DNA of 64,000 nucleotides, taken from the NCBI GenBank assembly GCA_021785795.1, contig JAJYEK010000002.1:1-64000 (forward strand). The letters run 5' to 3'. The notes under the pieces are model-generated. The model saw only the letters and a list, made by a program, of their open reading frames with translations, did not search any database and was not told the DNA's origin. Below are positions 52,213 to 62,261 of this stretch, piece by piece (within the stretch, counting starts at the first letter, position 1; the number at the start of each line of letters is the position of its first letter). Source of the DNA: Pseudomonadota bacterium (GTDB lineage Bacteria; Pseudomonadota; Gammaproteobacteria; Acidiferrobacterales; UBA6901). A program made the position numbers and the translations under genes.

Positions 52213-53541
52213 TCATCCCCGGTGTCTGGACAGCGGGATGCGGAGCTTCAGCCCCACCCGGATGTCGCTGCTGCTGAGATCGTTGAAGTTGCGCAGCGCA
52301 GTCACGGAAACATCATGGCGCTGCGCGATGGAATCCAGGGTGTCGCCGGGGCGCACGACATATTCACCGGCGGCCGGGGCACGGGCAAGCTTCAGCGGAA
52401 CTCCGCGTCGCGCCAGGAGCCAGGGCTCGGCCCGCTCCAGCCCCTTGAATATCGCACGGGCAGTGGCTTCCTGGAAACGCGGATTGATGAGCCTGCGCTC
52501 GTCCCGAGGGTCATTTATGAAGCCGGTTTCGATCAGAATCGAAGGAACCGGCGATTCAAGCACGACGAATCCCGCCTGCTGAACCTTGTTCGAATGCAGC
52601 CGAGCGACCCTGCGCAGATAGGGCAGCATGTCGTCGCCGAGCCGCAGACTGTCGGCGATGGTGGCTGATTTGGTCAGATCACCCAGCACCCGGCCGACCC
52701 CGCTCTCGACGCCATCCAGATTCACCCCTCCTATCCAGTCGGATTCGTTTTCATTGCTGGCCAGCGCCCTGGCCATGGCGCTGGTGGCGCCCTTCTCGGA
52801 CAGCGCAAAGACCATGGCACCATGAGCAGTATCCTCGTCGCCCGGCTCGGAATTGGCATGAATGGAAATGAACACGTCCGCCCCCCGGGCCATGCGCCTG
52901 CGGGTCACCAGCGGCACATAATAGTCGCCGGTGCGCGTCATGATCGCCTTCCACCCCGGATGGGCCGACACCAGCCGATCCAGGTCGCGGCCAATCGCAA
53001 GCACGACGGTCTTCTCATGTACGCCGCCCGGACCGGTCGCTCCTGGATCTTCGCCACCGTGCCCCGGGTCGATGACCACCACGAAATCCCGCGAGGGTGG
53101 CGCGGATTCCTGAGCCTGGAGCCGGGCGCGGTCACGCGCCGCCTTGGCGGCATTATAGAGATCCACGACCAGGCGATGGCCATACGGCCCGGCCGGCTTC
53201 AGCAGGAAACTGCGGGGCTGAGCATTGATCTTCAGGTCGGCAACGATGCGCACCGTGTGGTCCGGGCGCGCTCCGGTGCGCAAATCGGCGACGATCGCGC
53301 TGCTGCCGGCCAGAGGCGGCAGCGGCTGGCGCAGACGCGCATCATGCAGGTCGAGCACCAAGCGGTAAGGGTCGGTGAGCGTGAACAGCCGGTAATTGAC
53401 TGATCCGCTGAGATCGAAAACCAGGCGCGTGTAATCGGGGGCCGGCCACATCCGTACTCCGTCGATGGACACCAGATGAGCCCAGCAGGAAACGGGGAGC
53501 GCCAGAAAAATCGACAGGAAGAAAATCCGTATCGGTCTCAT
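52213..53541 (-). CDS. N-acetylmuramoyl-L-alanine amidase with AMIN and LysM domains
   Basis: 442 residues. Signal peptide to about residue 22 (LSIFLALPVSCWA), AMIN domain (about 25-130), Amidase_3 domain (about 155-380) with zinc ligands in VIDPGHGGEDPGATG and SIHANSEPG and the catalytic Glu in ILIETGFINDP, then a C-terminal LysM (YVVRPGDTLDSIAQRHDV). Periplasmic cell-separation amidase of the AmiB/AmiC type; the LysM tail points to AmiB-like. The tsaE stop overlaps its start (ATGA). Confidence 0.93.
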   Translation of the reverse strand: MRPIRIFFLSIFLALPVSCWAHLVSIDGVRMWPAPDYTRLVFDLSGSVNYRLFTLTDPYRLVLDLHDARLRQPLPPLAGSSAIVADLRTGARPDHTVRIVADLKINAQPRSFLLKPAGPYGHRLVVDLYNAAKAARDRARLQAQESAPPSRDFVVVIDPGHGGEDPGATGPGGVHEKTVVLAIGRDLDRLVSAHPGWKAIMTRTGDYYVPLVTRRRMARGADVFISIHANSEPGDEDTAHGAMVFALSEKGATSAMARALASNENESDWIGGVNLDGVESGVGRVLGDLTKSATIADSLRLGDDMLPYLRRVARLHSNKVQQAGFVVLESPVPSILIETGFINDPRDERRLINPRFQEATARAIFKGLERAEPWLLARRGVPLKLARAPAAGEYVVRPGDTLDSIAQRHDVSVTALRNFNDLSSSDIRVGLKLRIPLSRHRG

Positions 53542-53993
53542 TCCAGACCGCTCAGAATTGCTGCACCGTCGTCGCTGTTCGGAACCAGTCGCACGCTGCG
53601 CGCATGATCAACCCTGACTATGAAAACGTCAACATCCGCGGATGGCAAAACGCCGGCACCACGTTCCGGCCACTCCACGATGCACACTCCCTGTCCTTCA
53701 AGATAATCACGGATTCCGAGAAATTCCAGTTCCTCTGGATCCTCCATGCGATAAAGATCGAAATGATTGATCCGGCCGGGTCCCAGATCGTACGGCTCGA
53801 CCAGCGTATAGGTGGGGCTTTTCACCGGTCCTTCATATCCCAGCGCGCGCAGCACACCGCGGACAAACGTGGTTTTCCCGGCGCCGAGATCTCCGTGGAG
53901 AAAGATGAGGTGCCCGGCGCGCAGCCGCGGCGCGAGCAGCGCTCCCAGCGCTTCCATCCCTTCCGCATCCAGCACCCGACACGCGATGGTCAC
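53538..53993 (-). CDS. tsaE: tRNA threonylcarbamoyladenosine biosynthesis ATPase TsaE
   Basis: 151 residues from GTG 53993, overlapping the nnrD stop (GTGA). Walker A FLHGDLGAGKTTFVRG and SPTYTLVEPYDLG are diagnostic. Supports TsaB/TsaD in making t6A on tRNAs. The order nnrD-tsaE-amidase is the same as in E. coli. Confidence 0.95.
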   Translation of the reverse strand: MTIACRVLDAEGMEALGALLAPRLRAGHLIFLHGDLGAGKTTFVRGVLRALGYEGPVKSPTYTLVEPYDLGPGRINHFDLYRMEDPEELEFLGIRDYLEGQGVCIVEWPERGAGVLPSADVDVFIVRVDHARSVRLVPNSDDGAAILSGLE

Positions 53994-55486
53994 GGCTGCG
54001 CCAGCGCGTTGACCAGGGAGCGGACACCAGGCAAAAGATCCAGCGCCAGCAGACCGCGCTCGCCATCGAGCACGCTCTGCTCGTCGGCGGCTCGGGCATG
54101 GCACCAGACCCCGATCCGTGCGGCATCGGGCACCGCCAAGCCCTGGGCTGCGAGTCCAGCAATGATGCCGGTCAGCACATCCCCCATGCCGCCGCTCGCC
54201 ATCCCCGGATTGCCGCGATCACACAGCCACACCGGATCATCTCGACCAGACGCCACCAGAGTGCCGGACCCCTTGAGCACGCACACTCCGCCGAAGCGAT
54301 GGGCGATCGCGCGCACTGCGGCGAACCGGTCATTCTGGATATCGGTGGTGGCGCATCCGAGCAGACGCCCGGCCTCGCCGGGGTGAGGCGTGAGAATCCA
54401 GTTTTCGCGCGTGACCGGCTCCGCGGCCAGCAGGTTGAGCGCATCGGCATCGACCACCAGGAGCCGGGCGCTGTCACGCACCCCCTGCCATAATTCCCGC
54501 GCCCAGCGGTCCTGTCCGAGCCCCGGACCGACGGCGATTACATCAGCGCTCTCGAGCAGCTGGTGCAGGCGCCCGGCGCAATCGATCCCCTGTATCATGA
54601 GCTCGGGACGCGTCTGTCCGAGACAGGCGGCATGGCCGGGATGCGTCGCAACCGTGACCAGCCCGGCTCCGACGCGGTACGCTGCCGCTCCGGCGAGATG
54701 GGCTGCGCCTGCCATTCCCGGTCCGCCGCCGACTACGAGCACCCGCCCAGCATCGCCTTTGTGCGCGCAGCGTGGGCGCGGGCGCAGCAGGCCGTGCAGG
54801 TTCTCGTCCGAAATTCGACGTGCGAGGGGCACCACGGCCGCCAGATCGTCCGTGGATAAGCCCAGGCTGTCGTAGCTGATGTCGCCGCAGCATTCACGTC
54901 CGTGGCCGGTAAACATCCCGGCTTTCAGGCCAATCAAAGCGAGCGTCACCGTTGCCCGCACCGCCTCGCCGAGAATGCGCCCGGTGTCGGAATGCAGGCC
55001 AGACGGCACATCTACCGACAGTACCGGCGCGCCGCAATCGTTGACGGCCCGGATTGCCGACAGCCATTCGCCCTGCACCGGCCGCTCGAGACCGGTGCCG
55101 AACAGCGCGTCCACTACTACATCCATGCGCGCCAGTTCGGCGGCGTCCAGCGGCTCGGGCGACACGCCGCTGGTGATCAGCCGCTCACGGGCGCAGGCGG
55201 TCTCGCCTTTCAGGTCGCCGGGCCCACCGGGACACATCACCCGGGGCACAATTCCGGCCGCCTGTGCCAGGCGGGCCAGGACGTAGCCGTCGCCACCGTT
55301 GTTGCCGGGCCCACAGACCACGGCGATGCGCCGCGCCCGCGGCCAGCGCTGGCAGAGCAGTTCGATCAGCGCCCGGCCGGCAAGCTCCATGAGCGGTTCA
55401 GCCTGGGGGCCGCGCCTGAGCACGACCCGGCGGTCGATCTCGCGCGCCTGGACGGCGGCATACAGCGCTTCGGGCAGTTCCTCCAT
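53990..55486 (-). CDS. nnrD: Bifunctional NAD(P)H-hydrate epimerase / ADP-dependent dehydratase
   Basis: 498 residues from ATG 55486; the ATG at 55522 would cross into queG. The N-terminal YjeF epimerase domain has VVCGPGNNGGDGYVLARL and SVDVPSGLHSDTGRI. The C-terminal carbohydrate-kinase-like dehydratase has VGPGLGQDRWARELW and GNPGMASGGMGDVLTGII. Repairs hydrated NADH and NADPH. Divergent from queG with 20 bases between the starts. Confidence 0.95.
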   Translation of the reverse strand: MEELPEALYAAVQAREIDRRVVLRRGPQAEPLMELAGRALIELLCQRWPRARRIAVVCGPGNNGGDGYVLARLAQAAGIVPRVMCPGGPGDLKGETACARERLITSGVSPEPLDAAELARMDVVVDALFGTGLERPVQGEWLSAIRAVNDCGAPVLSVDVPSGLHSDTGRILGEAVRATVTLALIGLKAGMFTGHGRECCGDISYDSLGLSTDDLAAVVPLARRISDENLHGLLRPRPRCAHKGDAGRVLVVGGGPGMAGAAHLAGAAAYRVGAGLVTVATHPGHAACLGQTRPELMIQGIDCAGRLHQLLESADVIAVGPGLGQDRWARELWQGVRDSARLLVVDADALNLLAAEPVTRENWILTPHPGEAGRLLGCATTDIQNDRFAAVRAIAHRFGGVCVLKGSGTLVASGRDDPVWLCDRGNPGMASGGMGDVLTGIIAGLAAQGLAVPDAARIGVWCHARAADEQSVLDGERGLLALDLLPGVRSLVNALAQP

Positions 55487-55506
55487 GGCGTTATGATAGT
55501 GGCTTA

Positions 55507-56598
55507 ATGGCAATCGCTCCAATGCAGAAGATCGACCTTCGCCGCCTGCCCCAGGACATACGGAAGTGGGGGCTGGAGCTCGGTTTCGACCAGATTGGCA
55601 TCACCGGCACCGAACTCGACCAGGACGAGCTGCACATGCTGAACTGGCTGGCGCGCGGCCGGCATGGAGCAATGTCGTATATGGAACAACACGGCACGCG
55701 GCGGACCCGCCCCGGGGATCTCGTGCCGGGCACTCTGCGGGTCATATCGGCACGCATGAACTACCTCCCGCCGGATGCGGCGGGCATGTCGCAGGTGCTT
55801 GCCGACGGCACGCGCGCCTACATCGCCCGCTATGCGTTGGGGCGCGATTACCATCGGCTGTTACGCTCCCGGCTGCGGGCGCTGGCGCAGCGCATCGAAT
55901 CGGTTGTCGGCGCCTTCGGCTATCGCGCCTTCTGTGACAGCGCGCCGGTGATGGAGAAGGCGCTGGCACGCAATGCCGGCCTCGGGTGGATCGGCAAGCA
56001 CACCAATCTGATAAGCCGCGACGCCGGCTCGTGGTTTTTCCTCGGCGAGCTGTACACCAATCTACCACTGCCCGTTGACGCCCCCGCGGCCGAGCATTGC
56101 GGCAGCTGCAGCCGCTGCATCGATGTCTGCCCGACGGGCGCCATCGTCGGTCCCTACCAGATCGACGCGCGCCGCTGCATCGCCTACCTCACCATCGAGT
56201 TGCGTACTGCGATCCCCGAGAATCTGCGGCCTTTGATCGGAAACCGCATCTTCGGATGCGACGACTGCCAGATGGTCTGTCCGTGGAACCGGTCCGCCGC
56301 CACCTCCACCGTCGCCGATTTTGCGCCGCGTCACGGACTGGATGCGTCGCGGCTGCTGGAACTCTTTGCCTGGAGCGAAGAGGAGTTCCGGCGTCGCACC
56401 GAAGGCTCAGCCATACGGCGCACCGGCTACGAGTGCTGGCTGCGCAACATCGCGGTGGCGCTTGGCAATGCTCCCGCGGATGCCGCCGTGACCGCAGCGC
56501 TGGAGGCTCGCGCCGACCACCCGTCCGCGATGGTGCGCGAACACGTGCGCTGGGCCCTCGCCCGGCAGCAGCGGGCCCGGGCTGATTCGGCAGCCTGA
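55507..56598 (+). CDS. queG: Epoxyqueuosine reductase
   Basis: 363 residues. Cobalamin-binding N-terminal domain (GYRAFCDSAPVMEKALA, AGLGWIGKHTNLI), then two 4Fe-4S clusters (CGSCSRCIDVCPTGAI and GCDDCQMVCPWN), then a HEAT-like end. Last step of queuosine synthesis on tRNA. Starts 20 bases from nnrD, in opposite direction, so the two share a very short promoter region. Confidence 0.95.
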   Translation: MAIAPMQKIDLRRLPQDIRKWGLELGFDQIGITGTELDQDELHMLNWLARGRHGAMSYMEQHGTRRTRPGDLVPGTLRVISARMNYLPPDAAGMSQVLADGTRAYIARYALGRDYHRLLRSRLRALAQRIESVVGAFGYRAFCDSAPVMEKALARNAGLGWIGKHTNLISRDAGSWFFLGELYTNLPLPVDAPAAEHCGSCSRCIDVCPTGAIVGPYQIDARRCIAYLTIELRTAIPENLRPLIGNRIFGCDDCQMVCPWNRSAATSTVADFAPRHGLDASRLLELFAWSEEEFRRRTEGSAIRRTGYECWLRNIAVALGNAPADAAVTAALEARADHPSAMVREHVRWALARQQRARADSAA

Positions 56599-56621
56599 AC
56601 CGTCCGCAACGACAGTGGGTG

Positions 56622-57170
56622 TCAGGACAGGCGCAGGAAATGCTCGCGGTAGTAGCGCAGTTCCGCCACCGACTCCATGATATCGTCCAGAGCCTTGTGC
56701 GTGTTTTTTTTCTCGAAGCCGTTGTACAGCCCGGGCCGCCAGCGCTTCACCAGCTCCTTTAGCGAGCTCACGTCGAGATTCCGGTAATGCAGCCAGGATT
56801 CCAGCTGCGGCATGAACCGCGCCAGAAACCGCCGATCCTGGCAGATGCTATTGCCACACAGCGGTGAGCGGTTCTTCGGGACATGGCGCTGGATGAACGC
56901 CAAGGTCTGCTTCTCGGCGTCCGACTCGGCGAGCGTCGAGGAACGGACACGTTCGACCAGACCGCTCGCCTGATGGGTACGCGTATTCCATTCGTCCATG
57001 GCCGCGAGCGCCCCATCGGGCTGGTGTATGGCCAACACCGGGCCCTGGGCAATGATCTCGAGTTCGCTGTTGGTGATCAGCGTTGCAATTTCGATGATGC
57101 GGTCTGACTCTGGGTTCAATCCCGTCATCTCCAGGTCTATCCAGACCAGAGCATTAGGATCCTGCGGCAT
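56622..57170 (-). CDS. orn: Oligoribonuclease
   Basis: 182 residues. DEDDh exonuclease residues are visible in [34 protein letters not shown] and [17 protein letters not shown]. Degrades 2-5 nucleotide RNAs and pGpG. Convergent with queG and divergent from the M48 protease. Confidence 0.96.
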   Translation of the reverse strand: MPQDPNALVWIDLEMTGLNPESDRIIEIATLITNSELEIIAQGPVLAIHQPDGALAAMDEWNTRTHQASGLVERVRSSTLAESDAEKQTLAFIQRHVPKNRSPLCGNSICQDRRFLARFMPQLESWLHYRNLDVSSLKELVKRWRPGLYNGFEKKNTHKALDDIMESVAELRYYREHFLRLS

Positions 57171-57190
57171 GCGTTTTCTCCCGGTTTCGC

Positions 57191-57217
57191 TTGATGCTAA
57201 ACTGCGCTGCTTATAAT
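57191..57217 (+). promoter_or_regulatory. Predicted promoter of the M48 protease gene
   Basis: TTGATG (57191-57196), a 15-base spacer and a perfect TATAAT (57212-57217). Transcription would begin only about 12 bases before the ATG at 57236, so the mRNA would have a very short leader without a Shine-Dalgarno sequence. Confidence 0.45.
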
Positions 57218-57235
57218 GATATCACTGCCCGACCG

Positions 57236-58480
57236 ATGAACGGCTTTTCCATACTTTTCCTGGGCGCACTCGCTGCCATGCTTGTGGCCCAGATCTGGCT
57301 GGGACTGCGCCATATATGCCATGTGCAGTCCCACCGTGACCGCGTACCGCAGGCATTCAGGGATCGCGTACCGCTCGCTGATCACAGGAAGGCGGCAGAC
57401 TATACGGTTGCCACCACCCGGTTCGGCCTGATCGATGACGCAGCCGGTGCGCTGCTGCTCGTGCTGTGGACCCTTGGCGGCGGACTGGATCTGCTCGACC
57501 GGCTATGGCGCAGCCTGGGCTACGGGCCAATCGTGACCGGCAGCGCGTTCATCCTGAGTCTCTTTCTTGTCACGGGCGCACTCAACCTTCCCTTTTCGGC
57601 GTATCAGACCTTTGTCATAGAAGAGCGTTTCGGTTTCAACAAGACCACCATCGGCCTGTTCATTGCCGACCTGGCAAAACAGGCCCTGCTGCTCGCCGTC
57701 ATCGGAATCCCGCTAGTTTTCGCGGTCCTGTGGCTCATGCAGGCAATGGGTCCGCGGTGGTGGCTCTATGTCTGGGCGCTTTGGGGTGGCTTCACGCTCA
57801 TCATGGTCTGGGCCTACCCAGTTCTTATCGCGCCGCTATTCAACAAGTTCTCACCGCTGGGTGACGCGGATGTCAAGAATCGCATCCAGTCACTGCTGGA
57901 TCGCACCGGTTTCCGCAGCCGTGGAATCTTCGTCATGGACGGATCACGCCGTTCTGCTCACGGCAATGCCTATTTCACCGGCTTCGGAAAGAACAAACGC
58001 ATTGTGTTCTTCGACACTCTGCTCGAAACCCTGGGCGGGGGTGAGATCGAAGCCGTGCTGGCGCACGAGCTTGGCCACTTCCGCCGCCATCACGTCCTCA
58101 AGCGCCTGCTCTTGACCTTTGGCGTTGCCCTCGCCGGTCTCTATCTGCTCGCGTGGCTGATGAACCAGGCATGGTTCTATCACGGGCTTGGCATGTCACG
58201 GCCCTCCACCTACGCGGCGCTGGCGCTGTTTCTCATGGCCGGACCGGTGTTCATGTTCTTCTTGCAGCCGCTGCGCTCATGGAGTTCGCGGCGGCACGAA
58301 TTCGAGGCTGACGCCTATGCCGCCGAACAGGCGGACGTGCGCGCCCTGGTCACGGCACTGGTAAAGCTGTATCGGGAGAACGCCAACACGCTCACGCCCG
58401 ATCCAGTATACTCGGCCTTTTACGACTCGCATCCTCCGGCACCAGTGCGGATAGCGCGTTTGGAGGCGCTGGCAACCTGA
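57236..58480 (+). CDS. M48 family Ste24-type zinc endopeptidase
   Basis: 414 residues from ATG 57236. About seven membrane helices and a cytoplasmic zinc site VLAHELGHFRRHH with the third ligand in the RRHEFEADAYAAEQA segment. FNKTTIGLFIADLAKQ and GKNKRIVFFDTLLETL are seen in bacterial CAAX-prenyl-protease-like (Ste24) proteins, larger than HtpX. Probably an inner-membrane quality-control protease. Divergent from orn. Confidence 0.9.
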   Translation: MNGFSILFLGALAAMLVAQIWLGLRHICHVQSHRDRVPQAFRDRVPLADHRKAADYTVATTRFGLIDDAAGALLLVLWTLGGGLDLLDRLWRSLGYGPIVTGSAFILSLFLVTGALNLPFSAYQTFVIEERFGFNKTTIGLFIADLAKQALLLAVIGIPLVFAVLWLMQAMGPRWWLYVWALWGGFTLIMVWAYPVLIAPLFNKFSPLGDADVKNRIQSLLDRTGFRSRGIFVMDGSRRSAHGNAYFTGFGKNKRIVFFDTLLETLGGGEIEAVLAHELGHFRRHHVLKRLLLTFGVALAGLYLLAWLMNQAWFYHGLGMSRPSTYAALALFLMAGPVFMFFLQPLRSWSSRRHEFEADAYAAEQADVRALVTALVKLYRENANTLTPDPVYSAFYDSHPPAPVRIARLEALAT

Positions 58481-58653
58481 GGCGTGTGGAACAGTCCGGC
58501 ATCCAGCGCCGCTGCCGGCTGCTGCGCGCCGGTACCCGCCCCGACTGATTCTCGAGCCGCAGCGGGGCGTCCATCCGGAAACCAGAAATAACCGTATATG
58601 ACGTCAGTGAAATGCCCTGGACTCGCGCTGCCACAAGTTCTAGCATTACCGGC

Positions 58654-58995
58654 ATGACCATCACGGATCTCAGCAGCAGACGGTGTCAAGCGTGCGCGCC
58701 GGGCACCGCATCCCTGAACCGCGCGCAGGCACAGGCGCTGCTCGCCCACACGCCGGGCTGGTCGTTGGACGCGGGCGCCGCGTCGATCGAGCGCAGTTTC
58801 CGCTTCCAGAACTACTACGAGACCATGGCATTCGTGAACGCGCTTGCCTGGGTAGCGCACCGCGAGGACCATCATCCGGACATCGAAGTCGGATACAACC
58901 GCTGCCACGTCCGCTACAGCACGCATGCAGTGAATGGTCTATCGGAAAACGACTTCATCTGCGCCGCCAAGATCAACCGCCTGCAGGAAACCTGA
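58654..58995 (+). CDS. phhB: 4a-hydroxytetrahydrobiopterin (pterin-4a-carbinolamine) dehydratase
   Basis: 113 residues from ATG 58654. SFRFQNYYETMAFVNALAWVAHREDHHPDIEVGYNRC-type sequence with the three active-site His (in HREDHHPD) and VRYSTHAVNGLSENDF is diagnostic. Recycles the oxidised pterin cofactor; in bacteria without phenylalanine hydroxylase the family may serve molybdopterin or folate metabolism. No hydroxylase gene lies nearby. Confidence 0.93.
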   Translation: MTITDLSSRRCQACAPGTASLNRAQAQALLAHTPGWSLDAGAASIERSFRFQNYYETMAFVNALAWVAHREDHHPDIEVGYNRCHVRYSTHAVNGLSENDFICAAKINRLQET

Positions 58996-59049
58996 GCCGC
59001 GACGGCGCGCGTGCTGCCGCCCGCAGATTTGGTCTATGAACGGCAAACC

Positions 59050-59256
59050 TCAGCGCCGGCGCAAGTTGTCGATAACCGCCTGGACATCCAGCATCCGGAT
59101 CGCATCCAATGCATATTCCAGGGCGCCCTCCTCACACAGCCCGCTGATTCCGGCTTCTTCGTAACCCGAAATCGCCGCCTGGATGCATGCCGCCTTGACG
59201 GCCTCCGCGAGACGGTGCCATTCCGCCTTGCCGTTCCATTCCTGTTCCCCGGTCAT
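59050..59256 (-). CDS. Small conserved protein of unknown function
   Basis: 68 residues. The core AACIQAAISGYEEAGISGLCEEGALE followed by YALDAIRMLD-type helix resembles a short protein family found in many gammaproteobacteria, sometimes labelled acetyltransferase without evidence. It starts 14 bases after the ABC exporter stop, so it is likely cotranscribed with it. Two Cys residues and an amphipathic helical pattern; no signal peptide. Function unknown. Confidence 0.6.
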   Translation of the reverse strand: MTGEQEWNGKAEWHRLAEAVKAACIQAAISGYEEAGISGLCEEGALEYALDAIRMLDVQAVIDNLRRR

Positions 59257-59270
59257 AGCCCCTGCCTCCC

Positions 59271-61106
59271 TCAGACAGTCACTGCTGCACCACGCCCGCC
59301 ATCCACCGTCAAGGCATCGCCGAATTGAAGCGACGCCAGTCGCGCATACAGCCCGCCCTGCGCGATCAAGTCCTCATGCCGGCCACTGGCTACGATCTGC
59401 CCGTCTAGCATCACCGCGATACGGTCGGCCTGCAGCACGGTCGCCAGGCGATGGGCAATGATGATGGTCGTGCGCCCCACCATGAGCCGCTCCAGCGCCT
59501 GCTGCACCATGCGTTCGCTCTCGGCATCGAGCGCGCTTGTGGCCTCGTCCAGCAGCAGCACCGCCGGATCACGCAGGATGGCGCGGGCAAGGGCAATGCG
59601 CTGGCGCTGGCCCCCGGACAGGCGCACGCCGCGTTCTCCAAGGTCGCTGCCAAACCCCTGTGGCAGCCGGTCCAGAAATTCCGTGGCATAGGCCGCGTCC
59701 GCGGCCGCACGTACCTGCGCGTCGCTCGCATCGGGACGCCCATAGCGAATGTTCTCCCAGGCGTCGGCCGCGAATATGACCGGGTCCTGGGGTACCAGAC
59801 CGATGCGATTGCGCAGATCGTCCAGCCGCACCTCGCGTACATCGATCCCGTCGAGGCGTACGCTTCCGCCCTGTGGATCGTAGAACCGCAGCAGCAGCTG
59901 GAATACGGTGGTCTTCCCGGCTCCCGACGGGCCGACCAGCGCCAGGCGCTCACCCGGCCGCACGTGCAGGCTGAACCCGTCGAGCGCGGCCACCTGCGGA
60001 CGCGTGGGGTAATGAAACAGCACCTGGTCAAGGCTGATCTCCCCGCGCGGCGGTTGCGGCAGCGGCCGAGCCGGCGACGGTGCGATGATGTCGGGACGCG
60101 TGGCGAGCAACTCGACCAGGCGTTCGGCAGCACCGGCCGCGCGCTGCAGGTCGCCGACTACCTCGCTGATCGCACCGACTGACCCCGCCACCAGCACTGA
60201 GTAGAACACGAACGCCGAAAGGTCCCCGGCGCTCAGGCGTCCGGCAATCACCTCGCGGCCTCCGACCCAGAGAATGACGCCAACCGCAGTGAACACAAGC
60301 AGGATCACGAATGCAGTGAGCAGGGCACGCTGCCGGATACGGCGGGTGGCAGTCATGAAAGCAGCTTCGACTCGCTCCCCAAACCGTCTGCGGTCTATGT
60401 CTTCGTGGCAGAAGGCCTGCACCGTACGTATGCCGTGCAGGGTTTCGTCCCCAAACGCCCCGACCTCCGCGATGCGGTCCTGGCTGGCGCGCGACAGCCA
60501 CCGCACACGCCTCCCGAAGAACAGGATGGGCACCACGACTACCGGCACGCCAACCAACACCAGCGCGGTCAGGGCGGGGCTCGTCACGGCGAGCATGATG
60601 GTCCCGCCAGCGAACAGCAGCAGGTTGCGCAATGCGAGGGACGCCGACGAGCCCACAACCGTCTCAAGCAGCGTGGTATCCGCAGTGAGGCGCGACAGGA
60701 TTTCTCCGGTGCGAGCAAGCTCGAAGAATCCGGGGCTGAGGCTCAGCACGTGGTTGAACACCGCCCGGCGGATATCGGCGCTCACTCGCTCTCCGATCCA
60801 CGAAACCAGGTAGAAGCGCGCGCCGGTAGCAAACGCCATGACAATCACAATCGCTAGCAACGCAACCAGCATGCGGTCGAGCACTTCCGGATTGCCGCCT
60901 GCAAACCCGCGGTCCACCAGCAGGCGCAACCCCTGTCCAACACTAAGCACCGTACCAGCGGCAATGATCAGCGCCACCGATGCGGCGACCACACGTGCCC
61001 GATAGGGCCGCAGGAACCTGAGGATCGGCACCAGCCGCCGCACGGTGGTGGCCGGCCGGCCCTCGTGGGAGGCCGCAGCGGCAGAAGATGACCGGGAATC
61101 AGGCAT
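59271..61106 (-). CDS. ABC exporter, MsbA-like half transporter with fused ATPase
   Basis: 611 residues from ATG 61106; the longer frame has no conserved front. Six membrane helices (about 35-330), then an ATPase domain with Walker A LVGPSGAGKTTVFQLLL, signature LSGGQRQRIALARAIL and Walker B VLLLDEATSALD. Homodimeric exporter of lipid, peptide or drug. MsbA-like, but the genuine msbA usually pairs with lpxK, which is absent, so a related exporter is equally likely. Confidence 0.9.
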   Translation of the reverse strand: MPDSRSSSAAAASHEGRPATTVRRLVPILRFLRPYRARVVAASVALIIAAGTVLSVGQGLRLLVDRGFAGGNPEVLDRMLVALLAIVIVMAFATGARFYLVSWIGERVSADIRRAVFNHVLSLSPGFFELARTGEILSRLTADTTLLETVVGSSASLALRNLLLFAGGTIMLAVTSPALTALVLVGVPVVVVPILFFGRRVRWLSRASQDRIAEVGAFGDETLHGIRTVQAFCHEDIDRRRFGERVEAAFMTATRRIRQRALLTAFVILLVFTAVGVILWVGGREVIAGRLSAGDLSAFVFYSVLVAGSVGAISEVVGDLQRAAGAAERLVELLATRPDIIAPSPARPLPQPPRGEISLDQVLFHYPTRPQVAALDGFSLHVRPGERLALVGPSGAGKTTVFQLLLRFYDPQGGSVRLDGIDVREVRLDDLRNRIGLVPQDPVIFAADAWENIRYGRPDASDAQVRAAADAAYATEFLDRLPQGFGSDLGERGVRLSGGQRQRIALARAILRDPAVLLLDEATSALDAESERMVQQALERLMVGRTTIIIAHRLATVLQADRIAVMLDGQIVASGRHEDLIAQGGLYARLASLQFGDALTVDGGRGAAVTV

Positions 61107-61305
61107 AGTGGCGAAGGCGAAAAGGTCCAGACTGATCCGGAAAATTGGCCGAACGATGCAACACGCCTGCAGCCGCCGGGGCTGCAGCGCAGGGCACCAC
61201 GCCACCGGACGACATCATGCTAACCAGCCGGCATCGGCCTTCCCATCCGGCAGATCCGCCCCCGCATCGGACCGAGGAACATTCCTGGGCAATGCCGGCT
61301 GCGCC

Positions 61306-61902
61306 TCAGACTTCACGGCGGCCGCTGAAAGCCCGCGCCAGCGTGCCGCGATCCGTATACTCGAGCTCCCCGCCAAGCGGCACGCCGTGCGCGATCCGGG
61401 TAACGAAGATCTTGCGTTCGCGCGCGAGTTCTCCGACATAGTGCGCGGTCGCCTCGCCCTCCACGGTGAGGTTGGTCGCCAGGATCAGCTCCCTGACTCC
61501 GCCACCGTCGAGCAGCGCTTCCAACCTGGGTATCCCGAGCTCGTCCGGACCGATCCCGTCGAGCGGCGAAAGGTGGCCCATGAGCACGAAGTAGCGGCCG
61601 TTGTAAACTCCGGACTGCTCCAGGGACACCAGATCGGCCGGCGACTCCACCACGCACAGCAGGCTTGCATCACGGCGTGCCGAGGAACACAGCGTGCAGA
61701 CCTCCTGCTCGCTCAGGTTGTTGCAGCACCGACACCGCTGCACCCGTTCGAGCGCGTTACCCAGCGCCTCTGCGATCAGGCGGGCACCGTCGCGGTCACG
61801 CTCCAACAGATGGAAAGCCATGCGCTGGGCGGTCTTCGGTCCTACGCCGGGCAACCGCCGCAGGGCCTGCTTGAGGTCCTCGATTGCAGGGGTGTCGGAC
61901 AT
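61306..61902 (-). CDS. recR: Recombination protein RecR
   Basis: 198 residues. Helix-hairpin-helix ([21 protein letters not shown]), C4 zinc finger ([16 protein letters not shown]), Toprim ([19 protein letters not shown]). Works with RecO and RecF at single-stranded gaps. Follows ybaB by 6 bases in the common dnaX-ybaB-recR operon. Confidence 0.97.
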   Translation of the reverse strand: MSDTPAIEDLKQALRRLPGVGPKTAQRMAFHLLERDRDGARLIAEALGNALERVQRCRCCNNLSEQEVCTLCSSARRDASLLCVVESPADLVSLEQSGVYNGRYFVLMGHLSPLDGIGPDELGIPRLEALLDGGGVRELILATNLTVEGEATAHYVGELARERKIFVTRIAHGVPLGGELEYTDRGTLARAFSGRREV

Positions 61903-61908
61903 CCGTTG

Positions 61909-62229
61909 TCAGAACGGCAAATTCAAGCCGGGAATATTCAGGCCGGCGGTCAACCCCGCCATCTTCTCCTGGCTTGCCTGCTCGGCCTTGCGCACGGCAT
62001 CGTTCATCGCCGCCGCAACCAGGTCCTCGAGTACCTCCTTGTCATCCTGCATGAGCGACGGATCGATGTGAACGCGTCGCACATCGTGGCGACAGGTCAT
62101 GGTGACTGACACCATCCCGCCGCCGGCATTGCCGGTCACTTCGATCTGCGCGAGTTGCTCCTGCGCCTTGCGCATGTTCTCCTGCATCATCTGGGCCTGT
62201 TTCATGAGATTGCCCAATCCGCCTTTCAT
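61909..62229 (-). CDS. Nucleoid-associated protein, YbaB/EbfC family
   Basis: 106 residues. [20 protein letters not shown] coiled-coil start, then [20 protein letters not shown] and [17 protein letters not shown] at the end. Small DNA-binding dimer coded between dnaX and recR. Confidence 0.95.
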   Translation of the reverse strand: MKGGLGNLMKQAQMMQENMRKAQEQLAQIEVTGNAGGGMVSVTMTCRHDVRRVHIDPSLMQDDKEVLEDLVAAAMNDAVRKAEQASQEKMAGLTAGLNIPGLNLPF

Positions 62230-62261
62230 CCGAGTCTACCTCCCGTCAGTTGCCAGCAATG

